Below, piece by piece: positions 1 through 13,008 of a stretch of 64,000 nucleotides of DNA; the stretch's first letter is position 1, and each line of letters begins with the position of its first letter. Location: positions 1 to 64,000 of the forward strand of contig NZ_JAIMJB010000018.1 of the NCBI RefSeq assembly GCF_021295345.1. The letters are read 5' to 3'. This DNA is from Motilimonas eburnea (GTDB taxonomy: Bacteria; Pseudomonadota; Gammaproteobacteria; Enterobacterales; CBDFNC01). A program made the translations under genes and the position numbers. Under the pieces are notes generated by a model that made no database searches, was not told where the DNA came from, and saw only the letters and a list, made by a program, of their open reading frames with translations.

Positions 1-153
1 TGTTTGTCTCCACTTTTAAAAAGTGAAATCAAACTATATGTTTGTGTAAACACTCAGAAACATTGATAAATAAATCGTTTTGGCGATTCGTTACCATTGC
101 GTTGTTAGCCGTGGCTTTCAACATGAGCATTCACACAGATTGCATGATTAGAT

Positions 154-165
154 TGTTAAAGAACA
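154..165 (-). promoter_or_regulatory. rRNA leader boxA antitermination site
   Basis: Read on the minus strand this is TGTTCTTTAACA, followed by ATCTAAT, which matches the boxA of gammaproteobacterial 16S leaders. It lies downstream of two rRNA-type promoters on the same strand. The 16S gene itself would begin beyond position 1 and is not in the window. Confidence 0.8.
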
Positions 166-205
166 GTGACTCGGTGGCTTTCGCTTCACCTCGTCAGGGC
201 TGCGC

Positions 206-233
206 ATTCTACGCTAGCCGCTTTGAAAGTCAA
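206..233 (-). promoter_or_regulatory. rRNA operon promoter, proximal
   Basis: On the minus strand: -35 TTGACT, a 16-base spacer, -10 TAGAAT, then a GC-rich GCGCAG discriminator. This is the classic stringently controlled rRNA promoter form. It sits about 40 bases upstream of boxA and reads toward the left edge. Confidence 0.82.
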
Positions 234-352
234 TCGTTAATTTGAAGAAATTTTCGATTTTTCTTTCTGGTTAGAAACCGAAGCTTTTAACCACCTGATT
301 AGGCTTCAAGCCTTGCTCCGTAAGAGCCGCTGTGCCGTGTCAGTGGATGCGC

Positions 353-380
353 ATTATAGGGAGATTCGTTTTCGGCGCAA
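353..380 (-). promoter_or_regulatory. rRNA operon promoter, distal
   Basis: On the minus strand: -35 TTGCGC, a 16-base spacer, -10 TATAAT, followed by GCGCATCC. It forms a tandem pair with the promoter at 206-233 and has the same spacing and a similar GC-rich discriminator. Tandem promoters are usual for rRNA operons. Confidence 0.75.
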
Positions 381-523
381 GGCTTTTTTTGAAGTTTTTC
401 ACACTTTGACGCTATTCGAACAAAACTCCCTCAAAATGAGCGATTTTGCATCATTTTAAACGACCAATAGCGACATCTCGTTCGCTTTTATTAGGGAACC
501 TCTTATGTGTCGTTTGCTATGCA

Positions 524-556
524 TAAAAAAAGGCGACCCTGAGGTCGCCTTTTTTA
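524..556 (-). terminator. Terminator of the atp operon
   Basis: A perfect stem, AAAAAAAGGCGACC against GGTCGCCTTTTTT, lies directly after the atpC stop. It has A/T tracts on both sides, so it can work in both directions. It separates the ATP synthase operon from the rRNA promoters that read the same way. Confidence 0.85.
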
Positions 557-572
557 CTCTAAAGTAAGCTTG

Positions 573-1004
573 TTATTTACGTCTAACGCCTTTGGTTAGT
601 TCAATAACACGAAGCTTAGCAATCGCTTTTTGTAGCTCGGCTGAAGCACGAGCAAAATCAACATCACCATGTGATGAGCTAATTTTACTTTCCGCAGCAC
701 GCTTCGCTTCTTCTGCTTTAGCTTGATCCAGGTCTTCACCTCGGATAGCTGTGTCAGCGAGAACGGTTACGCCGCCAGGTTGTACCTCTAGGATACCACC
801 AGAAACGTAAAACACTTCTTCGTGACCGTGTTGTTTAACCAGACGCACCATACCCGGTTTGATCGGAGTCAGTAGAGGTGTGTGGCCAGGTAAGATACCT
901 AGTTCACCTTCCGCACCCGAAACCTGGATAGATTCTACGCGACCGCTGAAAATTTGTTTTTCAGCGCTAACGACATCCAGATGCGTGGTCATTTGATTAC
1001 TCAT
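573..1004 (-). CDS. atpC: F1Fo ATP synthase subunit epsilon
   Basis: 143 residues, the usual length. The N-terminal beta-sandwich (about 1-85) contains the conserved [14 protein letters not shown] segment, followed by the C-terminal two-helix domain (about 90-140). Epsilon forms the central stalk with gamma, couples to the c-ring, and its C-terminal helices can inhibit ATP hydrolysis. It is the last gene of the atp operon, 16 bases after atpD, and is followed by a strong terminator. Nothing unusual was seen. Confidence 0.97.
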   Translation of the reverse strand: MSNQMTTHLDVVSAEKQIFSGRVESIQVSGAEGELGILPGHTPLLTPIKPGMVRLVKQHGHEEVFYVSGGILEVQPGGVTVLADTAIRGEDLDQAKAEEAKRAAESKISSSHGDVDFARASAELQKAIAKLRVIELTKGVRRK

Positions 1005-1020
1005 AACACTCTCCTGCTAA

Positions 1021-2442
<1,422 letters not shown>

Positions 2443-3309
2443 TTAAACCGCTGCAGCGCCGCCACAAATCTCAGATAGTTCCTGAGTAATGGCTGCTTGA
2501 CGAGCTTTGTTAGCAACTAGTTGTAGATCGTCGATCAGGTTACCTGCGTTATCGGTTGCCGCTTTCATTGCAACCATACGGGCAGCTTGTTCACAAGCGA
2601 GGTTTTCAACCACACCCTGATAAACCTGAGACTCAACAAAACGATTCAGCAACGTGTCTAAAATAGACTTAGGTGCTGGCTCGTAGATGTAATCCCAACT
2701 GTGTTTGCTTAGCTCTTCATCACTTTCAGCTTTTGGCAAAGGTAGTAACTGATCGATTGTTGGTTTTTGCACCATGGTATTTACAAACTTGTTGTAAACC
2801 ACGAACAGGCGATCGAGCTTGCCCTCATCGTACGCATTCAACATCACTTGAACCGAACCGATGAGATCATTTACCGATGGGCTATCACCTAACCCGCCTG
2901 CTTGTGCTACTACATTACCGCCATGGCTATTGAAAAATGCGGTGGCTTTATTACCAATAACAGCAATATCAACCTCAACATTTTTCTCGCTCCAATCCTT
3001 CATGCCGTGGATGGCTTGTTTGAATAAGTTAATATTCAAGCCACCACACAAACCACGATCGGTTGAAATGATAATGTAGCCAACGCGCTTAGCTTCCCTT
3101 TCTTCTAGATAAGGGTGTTGGTATTCCAACTTACCAAGTGCGATGTGACCGATCACCTTGCGCATTGTTTCGGCATAGGGACGGCTGCTTGACATACGAT
3201 CTTGCGCACGTCGCATCTTAGATGCTGCAACCATCTCCATGGCGCCAGTGATCTTTTGAGTGTTTTTAATACTCGCGATCTTGTTACGTATTTCTTTAGC
3301 GCCGGCCAT
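2443..3309 (-). CDS. atpG: F1Fo ATP synthase subunit gamma
   Basis: 288 residues. It begins [20 protein letters not shown], the conserved gamma start, and ends with the conserved helix [19 protein letters not shown]. These N- and C-terminal helices form the coiled-coil rotor shaft inside the alpha3beta3 hexamer and transmit c-ring rotation. It sits in standard operon order between atpA and atpD. Confidence 0.98.
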   Translation of the reverse strand: MAGAKEIRNKIASIKNTQKITGAMEMVAASKMRRAQDRMSSSRPYAETMRKVIGHIALGKLEYQHPYLEEREAKRVGYIIISTDRGLCGGLNINLFKQAIHGMKDWSEKNVEVDIAVIGNKATAFFNSHGGNVVAQAGGLGDSPSVNDLIGSVQVMLNAYDEGKLDRLFVVYNKFVNTMVQKPTIDQLLPLPKAESDEELSKHSWDYIYEPAPKSILDTLLNRFVESQVYQGVVENLACEQAARMVAMKAATDNAGNLIDDLQLVANKARQAAITQELSEICGGAAAV

Positions 3310-3357
3310 TTTGTAACTCCTATATGATTAAATACTGACTGCTATGCAGTTCAGCTT

Positions 3358-4899
3358 TTACCAGGTTTGAGTTGATTTGAAGCTTTCTAAAATGCTTGTT
3401 AGCTTAGCTTCAATTTCACCACTGTAATCACCTGATTCATTAAGAGCTGCAATGAAATCGCCGTGCTCGTTTTTAGCGTACGAAAGCAGTGCTGCTTCAA
3501 AATCCAACACCTTGTTCAGCTCAACATCGCGTAAGAAACCTTTCTCAGCAGCAAATAGTGCCAATGCTTGCTCTACGATAGACATAGGCGCGTATTGGTT
3601 TTGCTTCATTAGCTCGGTTACTTTTTGACCATGGTCTAGCTGCTTACGCGTTGCTTCATCAAGGTCTGATGCAAATTGAGCAAACGCTGCTAGTTCACGG
3701 TATTGAGCTAGTGCTGTACGGATACCGCCAGATAGCTTTTTAACTAGTTTAGTTTGCGCCGAACCACCTACACGAGATACCGAGATACCAGGATCAACCG
3801 CTGGACGGATACCGTTGTTAAACAGTTCAGTCGTTAAGAAGATTTGACCATCGGTAATCGAGATTACGTTAGTTGGTACGAATGCTGATACGTCACCCGC
3901 TTGGGTTTCGATAATAGGTAGTGCAGTTAAAGAACCGGTTTTACCTTTTACTTCACCATTAGTGAATTTTTCTACGTAGTTTTCGTTAACACGAGCAGCA
4001 CGCTCTAGTAGACGAGAGTGAAGGTAGAATACGTCACCTGGGTATGCTTCACGACCTGGTGGACGTTTTAGCAGAAGTGAGATTTGACGATAAGCAACTG
4101 CTTGCTTAGACAAATCATCATATACGATTAGCGCATCTTCACCACGGTCACGGAAGTACTCACCCATGGTACAACCAGAGTAAGGCGCTAGGTATTGTAG
4201 CGCTGCTGCTTCAGAAGCAGATGCAACCACTACGATAGTATTTTCTAGCGCGCCGTGCTCTTCTAGTTTACGTACTACGTTAGCAATAGTTGAGGCTTTT
4301 TGGCCGATAGCAACGTAGATAGAGAAGATGCCAGAGTCTTTCTGGTTGATGATCGAGTCAATCGCGATCGCCGTTTTACCAGTTTGACGGTCACCGATGA
4401 TAAGCTCACGCTGACCACGACCAACAGGGATCATGGCGTCGATTGCTTTCATACCGGTTTGTACAGGTTGGTCAACCGATTTACGGTCGATAACGCCTGG
4501 TGCAATCACTTCGATTGGAGCAAAGCCATCGTTTTCGATTGGGCCTTTACCATCGATAGGCTGGCCTAGGGTGTTAACAACACGACCCAGTAGACCTTTA
4601 CCTACTGGTACCTCAAGGATACGACCAGTAGATTTAACTTTTTGACCTTCTGCTAGATCCTGATAAGGACCCATTACAACCGCACCTACTGAATCACGTT
4701 CTAAGTTTAACGCGATGGCATAGTTGCCGTTTGGCAGTTCAATCATTTCACCTTGCATACAGTCAGCAAGGCCATTAATACGAAGAATACCGTCACTTAC
4801 AGAGACGATTGTACCTTCGTTTCGAGCTTCACTAACAACGTTGAAATTTTCAATACGCTGTTTGATCAGATCACTGATTTCTGTGGAATTCAGTTGCAT
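3358..4899 (-). CDS. atpA: F1Fo ATP synthase subunit alpha
   Basis: 513 residues when started at MQLNSTEIS, identical in form to the enterobacterial start. An in-frame ATG two codons upstream (4905) would add MS, but the GGGGA ribosome binding site is only one base from that ATG and seven from the chosen one, so the shorter form is preferred. The P-loop GDRQTGKTA lies near residue 170. Alpha provides the non-catalytic nucleotide sites of F1. The stop of atpH lies 12 bases upstream. Confidence 0.97.
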   Translation of the reverse strand: MQLNSTEISDLIKQRIENFNVVSEARNEGTIVSVSDGILRINGLADCMQGEMIELPNGNYAIALNLERDSVGAVVMGPYQDLAEGQKVKSTGRILEVPVGKGLLGRVVNTLGQPIDGKGPIENDGFAPIEVIAPGVIDRKSVDQPVQTGMKAIDAMIPVGRGQRELIIGDRQTGKTAIAIDSIINQKDSGIFSIYVAIGQKASTIANVVRKLEEHGALENTIVVVASASEAAALQYLAPYSGCTMGEYFRDRGEDALIVYDDLSKQAVAYRQISLLLKRPPGREAYPGDVFYLHSRLLERAARVNENYVEKFTNGEVKGKTGSLTALPIIETQAGDVSAFVPTNVISITDGQIFLTTELFNNGIRPAVDPGISVSRVGGSAQTKLVKKLSGGIRTALAQYRELAAFAQFASDLDEATRKQLDHGQKVTELMKQNQYAPMSIVEQALALFAAEKGFLRDVELNKVLDFEAALLSYAKNEHGDFIAALNESGDYSGEIEAKLTSILESFKSTQTW

Positions 4900-4911
4900 G
4901 CTCATTCCCCG

Positions 4912-5445
4912 TTAGGATTGCAGTGAGTCTGCTAAGCGGTCTAGTTTGCCGCGAACAGAACCATCAATAACCAAGTCGCCAGCAGTGATGACAACACCAC
5001 CTATGAGTGACTTGTCGACACTACAATTCAGCTTCACTTTGCGTGCGAGACGTTTTTCCAAAGAAGCACTGATTTTGGCTTCTTGGTCTTTAGTTAACTC
5101 AACAGAAGAAACCACATTGGCTTCAATTTCTTGGTTGTAGTCAGCTACATAAGCTAAGAACAACTCATTAACTAAAGGTAAAACACTCAAGCGTCCATTT
5201 TCGGCCATCACCTTGATCAGATTCAGGCCATTCTCGTCAAGTTGACCTTCACAGATACTGACAAATATCTCGGTCAATTCAGCGCCGGCTCTATCACCAT
5301 GTAGCAGCTGAGCGATACTGTCATTGTTTGCTACCTCGGCAGCAAAAAATAGCATCTCAGCCCAAGCTTCGGTGTTACCTTTTTCAACGGCAAAATCGAA
5401 AGCTGCTTTAGCATAGGGGCGAGCAATGGTTGTCAATTCAGACAT
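4912..5445 (-). CDS. atpH: F1Fo ATP synthase subunit delta
   Basis: 177 residues, the usual size. It starts with the conserved segment [14 protein letters not shown], an N-terminal helical bundle that binds the top of the alpha subunits. It ends with the conserved segment around [21 protein letters not shown]. Delta joins F1 to the peripheral b2 stalk. It lies 14 bases after atpF and 12 before atpA. Confidence 0.97.
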   Translation of the reverse strand: MSELTTIARPYAKAAFDFAVEKGNTEAWAEMLFFAAEVANNDSIAQLLHGDRAGAELTEIFVSICEGQLDENGLNLIKVMAENGRLSVLPLVNELFLAYVADYNQEIEANVVSSVELTKDQEAKISASLEKRLARKVKLNCSVDKSLIGGVVITAGDLVIDGSVRGKLDRLADSLQS

Positions 5446-5459
5446 AAAGCCCCACTCCC

Positions 5460-5930
5460 TTAAAGTTCAGCTACAAGTTTGTCAACGATATCGGCATTCG
5501 CCGCTTCATCAACAGAACGCTCGATGATTTTCTCCGCACCAGCAACAGCAAGAATCGCAAGTTGTTTACGAAGTTCTTCTTTAGCTCGGTTGCGCTCTGC
5601 TTCAACTTCCGCTTGGCCTTGGGCGATAATTTTCGCACGCTCAGCTTCTGCTTCTTGTTTCGCTTCATCGACAATTTGATTTTTACGCTTGTTCGCTGCA
5701 TCAATAATTTCTGCTGCTTGCTCTTTCGCTTGTTTAAGCTGGTCACCAGCTTTAGCTTGCGCAAGATCAAGGGCTTTTTCTGCACGACTCGCGTCGGCTA
5801 GACCATCAGCAATTTTCTTCTGACGCTCTTCGATCGCCTTCATTAATGGTGGCCACACGAACTTCATGCAGAACCATACAAATAGTGCGAACGAGATCGC
5901 TTGGCCTAGTAGGGTAGCGTTAATACTCAT
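5460..5930 (-). CDS. atpF: F1Fo ATP synthase subunit b
   Basis: 156 residues. One N-terminal membrane helix (about 5-27: [20 protein letters not shown]) is followed by a long charged Ala/Lys/Glu-rich coiled coil (about 30-130) and a short C-terminal delta-binding segment. As a dimer it forms the peripheral stalk that holds alpha3beta3 against the a subunit. Repetitive coiled-coil composition creates long open frames in other phases here, which are not genes. Confidence 0.97.
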   Translation of the reverse strand: MSINATLLGQAISFALFVWFCMKFVWPPLMKAIEERQKKIADGLADASRAEKALDLAQAKAGDQLKQAKEQAAEIIDAANKRKNQIVDEAKQEAEAERAKIIAQGQAEVEAERNRAKEELRKQLAILAVAGAEKIIERSVDEAANADIVDKLVAEL

Positions 5931-5963
5931 AACGACACACCTCCTTAATTAAGGAAACTAATA

Positions 5964-6257
<294 letters not shown>

Positions 6258-6267
6258 TTAAAAAAAT

Positions 6268-7483
<1,216 letters not shown>

Positions 7484-7654
7484 TTAGTTCTCCCAGCTTA
7501 GTTTATTGTTTGTGAATGAATTATTAACACTAGGATAATGAATTTATTCAACTGTACAAAAAACGCCACAAATTATACTTGGAAAGCGGCACAATGCAAC
7601 TCGGGAAAGCATTGATTACAAGGGTTTTGCGGGAAAAGAAAGTAACGGGACATC

Positions 7655-7709
7655 ACAAAAAGGGGATTGCTTTGTAAAAGCCCCGTTTTACACGACATTA
7701 GGTCGTGTT
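7655..7709 (-). terminator. Possible terminator after parB
   Basis: Read on the minus strand, a stem ACACGAC/GTCGTGT overlaps the parB stop. A second, bulged stem (GGGGCTTT...AAAG...CCCC) then ends in TTTTT. It would end the mnmG-rsmG-parA-parB transcript before atpI. Confidence 0.5.
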
Positions 7710-8616
7710 AAGGCATAAATTTGCTTAAAATATCGTCGAGCTCAGCCCCAGATTGATAATCGATCACCAATTTACCAGAGCCTTTTTTTCCTTGTTTTAT
7801 AGACACTTGCGAACCTAAAAAGTCAGAAAGCTTTGATTCTATAGAAATTAGGGTTGGATCCGCTTCTTTCTTCGGTTTTTCCGAGTTAGAAGCCGACTGT
7901 TGCTTGATTAACTTTTCGGTATCACGAACCGTCAACTCTTTTGCAACAACCTGTTTTGCCAATTCAGACTGCAGCTCGCCCGAAACAGCCAGTAGAGCAC
8001 GCGCATGCCCCATGTCTAAATCACCGTGCTCTAACAAGGTTTTTACATCTTCATTCAAACTGTTAAGGCGAAGTAAGTTTGTTACAGAGGTACGCGATTT
8101 ACCAACCGCTCTAGCCACTTCTTGGTGGGTGAGTTGAAATTCTTGCATCAGGCGTTGCAGTGCTACCGCTTCTTCCATCGCATTGAGATCTTCACGCTGG
8201 ATATTTTCAATCAACGCGATGGCCACCGTGGCCTCATCGGAAACATCCTTCACAACGCAAGGAACGGTATCTAAACCCACTTGCTTAGCCGCTCGCCAAC
8301 GGCGTTCACCCGCAATGATTTCATAATCTTGCTCGCCAATTTCCCGAACCACAATAGGTTGAATGATCCCTTGAACACGGATTGAGTTAGCTAACTCTTC
8401 CAACGCGTCGGGCGACATGTCCTTACGTGGCTGATATTTACCTGAGCGCAGCGCTTTCACACTTAACTCTTGCAAATCACCTTTTAATTCTGTCGCACGA
8501 TGTTGGGCGTTTTCACGGCTGATATCCGCTTCCACTTGGGCTTGACGTGCTGCAGCACTGGTTCCCAACAGCGCATCTAAGCCTTTACCTAGGCCTCTTT
8601 TTCTTGGCAGATTCAT
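7708..8616 (-). CDS. parB: Chromosome partitioning protein ParB
   Basis: 302 residues. It begins with the typical RGLGKGLDALLG segment that contacts ParA. The ParB/Spo0J nuclease-like N-domain follows with the CTPase motifs GERRWRAA (near 105) and ENIQREDLNAMEEA (near 138), then the helix-turn-helix THQEVARAVGKSRTSVTNLLRL (near 165-185) that reads parS. The C-terminal part dimerises. It loads at parS as a CTP-dependent clamp. Three perfect parS palindromes lie further right (42806, 45342, 47142). It lies 9 bases after parA. Confidence 0.97.
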   Translation of the reverse strand: MNLPRKRGLGKGLDALLGTSAAARQAQVEADISRENAQHRATELKGDLQELSVKALRSGKYQPRKDMSPDALEELANSIRVQGIIQPIVVREIGEQDYEIIAGERRWRAAKQVGLDTVPCVVKDVSDEATVAIALIENIQREDLNAMEEAVALQRLMQEFQLTHQEVARAVGKSRTSVTNLLRLNSLNEDVKTLLEHGDLDMGHARALLAVSGELQSELAKQVVAKELTVRDTEKLIKQQSASNSEKPKKEADPTLISIESKLSDFLGSQVSIKQGKKGSGKLVIDYQSGAELDDILSKFMP

Positions 8617-8625
8617 ATCCAGTCT

Positions 8626-9417
8626 CTATGCGTGTGCAGGTTGAGTTTGTTGTTGCTCTTCGCGGCGTAACATTTCACCAGCAAGGGCTAAATAGGCTTT
8701 GGCGCCGTTTGACCCCTTATCATAATACATGGCGGGAGCACCAAAACTCGGCGCTTCAGCTAATCTGACATTACGTGGGATCACGGTGCGATACACTTTC
8801 TCACCAAAATGCTGTTTTAACTGATCCGACACGTCGGCAGATAAACGATTACGCGGATCGTACATGGTGCGCAAGATCCCTTCGATCTTCAAGCCAGCGT
8901 TAATCACCGCAGCAAGCTTACTGATGGTATCAACCAAGGCCGTTAAACCTTCAAGGGCATAATATTCACACTGCATCGGCACCAATACAGAGTCAGCGGC
9001 AGACAGCGCGTTCACCGTCAGCATGTTTAATGATGGCGGGCAATCGATAAAAATGTAATCGTACAGATGCGCTTCAGCTTCTAACATGCTTCGAAGCCTC
9101 GTTTCTCTTGCGAAACAATCCATTAGTCTAATTTCTGCCGCCGTGACATCACCGTTAGCGGCAATCAGATGATAGCCACCCGTGGTTTCTTTCACGACCG
9201 CTTGCGATACCGGCATCTCATCAATCAGAACATCATAAGCCGTGGCATCGACATTGTATTTATCAACACCGCTGCCCATGGTGGCATTACCTTGAGGATC
9301 GAGATCAATAACTAAGATTTTACGTTTGGTTGCAGCCATGGATGCGGCCAGGTTTACACACGTAGTGGTTTTACCTACACCGCCTTTTTGGTTGGCTATC
9401 GCTATTATTTTTCCCAC
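8626..9417 (-). CDS. parA: Chromosome partitioning ATPase ParA (Soj)
   Basis: 263 residues. The deviant Walker A motif KGGVGKTT is at residues 10-17, the A' motif DLDPQGNA near 40 and the Walker B segment YIFIDCPPSLN near 120. It is a nucleoid-bound ATPase that moves ParB-parS complexes and so segregates origins. No N-terminal helix-turn-helix is present, so it is the chromosomal (type Ib-like, Soj) form. It follows rsmG by 35 bases, in the standard gammaproteobacterial order. Confidence 0.97.
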   Translation of the reverse strand: MGKIIAIANQKGGVGKTTTCVNLAASMAATKRKILVIDLDPQGNATMGSGVDKYNVDATAYDVLIDEMPVSQAVVKETTGGYHLIAANGDVTAAEIRLMDCFARETRLRSMLEAEAHLYDYIFIDCPPSLNMLTVNALSAADSVLVPMQCEYYALEGLTALVDTISKLAAVINAGLKIEGILRTMYDPRNRLSADVSDQLKQHFGEKVYRTVIPRNVRLAEAPSFGAPAMYYDKGSNGAKAYLALAGEMLRREEQQQTQPAHA

Positions 9418-9452
9418 GATGTTCCCTATAGAACACCTTGCCGTAGCAGGCG

Positions 9453-10073
9453 TTACACTTTTTTAATCAAAACCAGATGGCGTTGGCCTTCTAACTCTGG
9501 AACCGTTAATTTGTGCGTAGCCACTAATTCAAAACTGGATGGTAAGCTAGCGATTTCATCTTCGGGTAATATCCCCTTTAATGCGATAAAAACGCCTTGC
9601 TGTGAAGGTAAATGGGGACACCAATTTAGCATGTCGTGTAGAGATGCGAACGCACGACTTAACACCCCATCAAATCCAATCTCATCTTGATATTCTTCTA
9701 CTCGACTTTGCACTGGGGTGACATTTTTGATCCCCAGTTCGAGTAAAACCTGACGGATAAACCGAATTCGCTTACCTAAGCTATCTAACAGCACAAACTC
9801 CTTGTCAGGGTTCATGATGGCTAAAGGCAAGCCTGGCAAACCAGGTCCAGTTCCCACATCAATAAAACGTTGTCCTTGTAAATACGGACTCACAACGATG
9901 CTATCGAGAATATGTTTTACTAACATATCTTCAGGGTTACGCACTGAAGTCAGATTGTACGCCTTGTTCCACTTATGCAGCAAGTTGACCAAGCCAATCA
10001 ACTGTGATTTTTGTTGATCGGACACCGATAAATCAGTCTTTTTTATCAAAGCGTCCAGTTTTTGTTCTAACAC
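9453..10073 (-). CDS. rsmG: 16S rRNA (guanine527-N7)-methyltransferase
   Basis: 206 residues. The SAM-binding motif [17 protein letters not shown] lies near residue 66-82, and the RsmG fold runs through the whole protein. It methylates G527 of 16S rRNA. The start is GTG at 10073, with AAGGG upstream, 12 bases after the mnmG stop, so it is co-transcribed with mnmG as is usual (gidA-gidB). Loss of the family enzyme is known to give low-level streptomycin resistance. Confidence 0.96.
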   Translation of the reverse strand: MLEQKLDALIKKTDLSVSDQQKSQLIGLVNLLHKWNKAYNLTSVRNPEDMLVKHILDSIVVSPYLQGQRFIDVGTGPGLPGLPLAIMNPDKEFVLLDSLGKRIRFIRQVLLELGIKNVTPVQSRVEEYQDEIGFDGVLSRAFASLHDMLNWCPHLPSQQGVFIALKGILPEDEIASLPSSFELVATHKLTVPELEGQRHLVLIKKV

Positions 10074-10085
10074 GCGTTACCCTTC

Positions 10086-11975
10086 TTAGCTAACTTTGCG
10101 AAGCAAACCCATTTTTTTCAAATGAATTAGCAAAATCGACACCGCCGCAGGCGTAATACCTGAAATACGAGACGCTTTTCCGACGGTTTCAGGTTTTGCA
10201 TCGGCTAATTTCGCTTTCACCTCGTTGGAGAGGCCAGAAATATTAGCGTAATCAAAATCGGCAGGGATCAAGGTATGCTCATTGCGTTTTTGACGGTTAA
10301 TTTCTTCTTGCTGACGCTCAATGTAACCCTGATATTTAATTTGGATCTCAACTTGCTCCGCCGCTTGAACGTGCTCAAGTCTTGGTCCTAAGGCTTCAAT
10401 TTCCATCAAAGAGTCATAGCTAAGCTCAGGACGACGTAACAATTCTTCTAACGAATGCTCACGAGTCAGTGGATTTTTCAACTTGGCATTCAGTTGTTCT
10501 AGGTAGTTAGACCCCGTATGGGCCCAAGTAGATCGTAGACGTTGACGTTCGGTTTCAATCAGCTCGAGCTTTTCATTGAACGCCTGCCAGCGAACATCAT
10601 CCACTAGGCCTAATTCACGTCCTTTCGAGGTTAAACGAATATCCGCATTGTCTTCGCGTAGTAACAAGCGGTATTCCGCACGACTGGTAAACATCCGGTA
10701 TGGTTCTTTAGTGCCTAAGGTTGAAAGATCATCAATTAATACACCAATGTAAGCTTGATCGCGTTCTGGGCTCCAACCGGCTTTGTCTTGTGCAAACAGT
10801 GCCGCATTCATACCTGCGATCAAACCTTGGGCACCGGCTTCTTCGTAACCTGTTGTGCCGTTAATCTGGCCAGCAAAGAACAAACCTTGAATAAATTTGT
10901 TTTCAAAGGTTTGTTTTAAATCTCGTGGATCAAAGTAGTCATACTCAATGGCATAACCAGGGCGCGTGATATGCGCATTTTCAAAGCCCTTCATCGAGCG
11001 CACGATATCAACTTGAACGTCAAACGGTAGGCTAGTGGAGATCCCGTTAGGGTATAACTCGTGCGTGGTTAAACCTTCAGGCTCAATGAAGATCTGATGA
11101 GATGATTTATCAGCAAACCGCATCACCTTATCTTCAATCGAAGGACAATAGCGAGGCCCAACACCTTCAATCACACCAGAATACATTGGGCTGCGATCCA
11201 AATTATTGCGGATCACTTCATGAGTTCGATCGTTGGTGTGCGTGATATAGCAAGGGATCTGCGTAGGATGATCTTGGCGCGATCCTAAAAACGAGAATAC
11301 GGGTGTTGGATTATCACCGGCTTGAACCTGTAATGCTGAGAAATCAACGCTTCTGGCATCAATCCGTGGTGGCGTGCCGGTTTTTAAGCGATCAATGCGC
11401 AGTGGTAACTCGCGTAAACGATGAGCCAATGAAATGGAAGGAGGATCACCTGCGCGTCCCCCGCTGTGATTTGCTAAACCTATGTGGATCAATCCGTTAA
11501 GGAAAGTGCCTACGGTTAATACCACAGATTTCGCTTTGATCTTTAGGCCCATCTGGGTCACGACGCCGACAACGCGATCGTTTTCTACGATCAGATCATC
11601 ACAGGCTTGTTGGAAGATCTTTAAGTTTGCTTGATTCTCTAATTTGCTTCTCACCGCCGCTTTGTACAAGGCCCGATCTGCTTGTGCTCGGGTAGCGCGA
11701 ACTGCGGGTCCTTTACTTGAATTCAAGGTTCTAAACTGTATACCAGCAAGATCCGTTGCTTGAGCCATGATCCCGCCTAGCGCGTCGATCTCTTTGACTA
11801 AGTGCCCTTTACCGATCCCACCAATTGCTGGATTACATGACATTTGGCCAAGGGTATCAACGTTATGTGTCAGTAATAGGGTATTTTGTCCCATTCGAGC
11901 TGCCGCTGCAGCGGCTTCGGTGCCAGCATGGCCACCACCGACAACGATCACATCAAAATACTCGTGGTAATTCAT
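10086..11975 (-). CDS. mnmG: tRNA U34 carboxymethylaminomethyl synthase, FAD subunit MnmG
   Basis: 629 residues, full length. The FAD-binding [10 protein letters not shown] motif is near residue 13, and the conserved segments [12 protein letters not shown] (near 275) and [20 protein letters not shown]-like (near 370) are present. With MnmE (34395-35762 here) it builds the cmnm5 modification at the wobble uridine of several tRNAs. It is the first gene left of oriC and reads away from it, as in E. coli. Confidence 0.98.
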   Translation of the reverse strand: MNYHEYFDVIVVGGGHAGTEAAAAAARMGQNTLLLTHNVDTLGQMSCNPAIGGIGKGHLVKEIDALGGIMAQATDLAGIQFRTLNSSKGPAVRATRAQADRALYKAAVRSKLENQANLKIFQQACDDLIVENDRVVGVVTQMGLKIKAKSVVLTVGTFLNGLIHIGLANHSGGRAGDPPSISLAHRLRELPLRIDRLKTGTPPRIDARSVDFSALQVQAGDNPTPVFSFLGSRQDHPTQIPCYITHTNDRTHEVIRNNLDRSPMYSGVIEGVGPRYCPSIEDKVMRFADKSSHQIFIEPEGLTTHELYPNGISTSLPFDVQVDIVRSMKGFENAHITRPGYAIEYDYFDPRDLKQTFENKFIQGLFFAGQINGTTGYEEAGAQGLIAGMNAALFAQDKAGWSPERDQAYIGVLIDDLSTLGTKEPYRMFTSRAEYRLLLREDNADIRLTSKGRELGLVDDVRWQAFNEKLELIETERQRLRSTWAHTGSNYLEQLNAKLKNPLTREHSLEELLRRPELSYDSLMEIEALGPRLEHVQAAEQVEIQIKYQGYIERQQEEINRQKRNEHTLIPADFDYANISGLSNEVKAKLADAKPETVGKASRISGITPAAVSILLIHLKKMGLLRKVS

Positions 11976-11997
11976 AAATCCTCAATAAAGCAGCATA

Positions 11998-12336
11998 GAT
12001 CTAACAAACAGCCGCGCATTCTAACTCTATTTTGTGTTGGGGAGAAGGATCAAATGATCATTAAAAAAATCCCTTTGGATCTAAATAAATATATATAGAT
12101 CTTTAAAGATCTTTCTTATTAGATCTATATATTAGATCTCACAAGATCAGTGGATAACCAAGTTATTGATCATCGGATCAAGATCTTAAGTCAGATCATT
12201 GAGTGTGGAAATAGTGGGATCATCACGGGCATTCCCTGCGCTTAACTGGGTTACTTATCCACAAGACTAATCTGATATTAATCTGTGAATAGGATAACTA
12301 ATGGTTAATCAGAGCTAAATTGCATAGTTATACACA
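11998..12336. other. oriC: Chromosomal replication origin oriC
   Basis: The gene-free stretch between mnmG and mioC, the same place as E. coli oriC. It contains 14 GATC sites between 11998 and 12221. An AT-rich unwinding segment with repeated AGATCT-like units covers 12078-12140. DnaA boxes are AGTGGATAA (12149-12157, one mismatch), TTATCCACA (12255-12263, perfect) and TTATACACA (12328-12336, E. coli R2 type). Dense GATC implies Dam methylation and SeqA sequestration. The right-hand limit is approximate. Confidence 0.93.
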
Positions 12337-12432
12337 GAAAAAAGATGGAATTTGGGTATGAAGTTTCATTGTTTATCGTTAATTGAGCAACTGAAGAGAA
12401 GGCTTTTGAAGGAAAAGGCAGGTTTACATAGC

Positions 12433-12456
12433 AGGGAGCTTAGCTGATAGCTCCCT
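12433..12456 (-). terminator. Hairpin after mioC
   Basis: AGGGAGCT and AGCTCCCT form an 8-bp stem with an 8-base loop, just past the mioC stop. There is no clear U tract, so termination is uncertain. It may limit mioC transcription into oriC. Confidence 0.35.
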
Positions 12457-12465
12457 TATCTATCG

Positions 12466-12927
12466 TTATTTTTGGTATTGAGTTAATTGATTCAGCCATT
12501 GCGGGATCCACTGCTCAGCCGCATCTTCTGGTATAGGGTAGGCTTGGATATCGATGGTTAATGGGTCGGCGGTTTGTACTGCGCCAAGTTGTTGCAATTG
12601 GTTGTCCATCTTAAGCCCAGCCTCACAAAACGTATCGTAACTTGAGTCACCTAATGCAATAACTGCATACGGCAGGCCACGTAAGTTGGGTTGTTGCTGT
12701 GCTAATTGCGTTGCAAACTCAACAATAGATTCGGGATAGTCTCCGGCACCATGTGTCGATGTGACTACTAGCCAAATATGGGCTTCATCATAAGGAAGCG
12801 CCGCTAAGTTAGGCGGATTATGAATGTGTGTGCTAAACCCTGCTTCTTCTATATAAGGAACCAATGCATCGGCTATGTACTCTGATGCTCCCATCGTCGT
12901 ACCGACGAGTAAATGAATTGTTGCCAT
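12466..12927 (-). CDS. mioC: Flavodoxin-like protein MioC
   Basis: 153 residues from the ATG at 12927. That start is chosen over an upstream one (12963) because TAGGAGG lies six bases before it and the protein then begins MATIHLLVGTTMGASEYIAD, the usual MioC start. The flavodoxin FMN-binding loop (GTTMGASE) and the second loop (STHGAGDYPES) are present. MioC has been linked to biotin synthase electron transfer in vitro. It reads toward oriC, as in E. coli, where its transcription affects origin activity. Confidence 0.95.
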   Translation of the reverse strand: MATIHLLVGTTMGASEYIADALVPYIEEAGFSTHIHNPPNLAALPYDEAHIWLVVTSTHGAGDYPESIVEFATQLAQQQPNLRGLPYAVIALGDSSYDTFCEAGLKMDNQLQQLGAVQTADPLTIDIQAYPIPEDAAEQWIPQWLNQLTQYQK

Positions 12928-13008
12928 AAATATCCTCCTAACGTAACAGGATAAATCTATCATAATGGCTTATATTTACGTAAATAACTTTATCCTTATG
13001 CCAGACTG

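Noticed and set aside
42-245. A 67-residue plus-strand open frame at the left edge
   Set aside because: It lies antisense to the rRNA leader and covers boxA and a promoter; no coding support.
5471-5785. A 104-residue Lys-rich frame inside atpF
   Set aside because: It is a phase shadow of the repetitive coiled coil of subunit b on the same strand.
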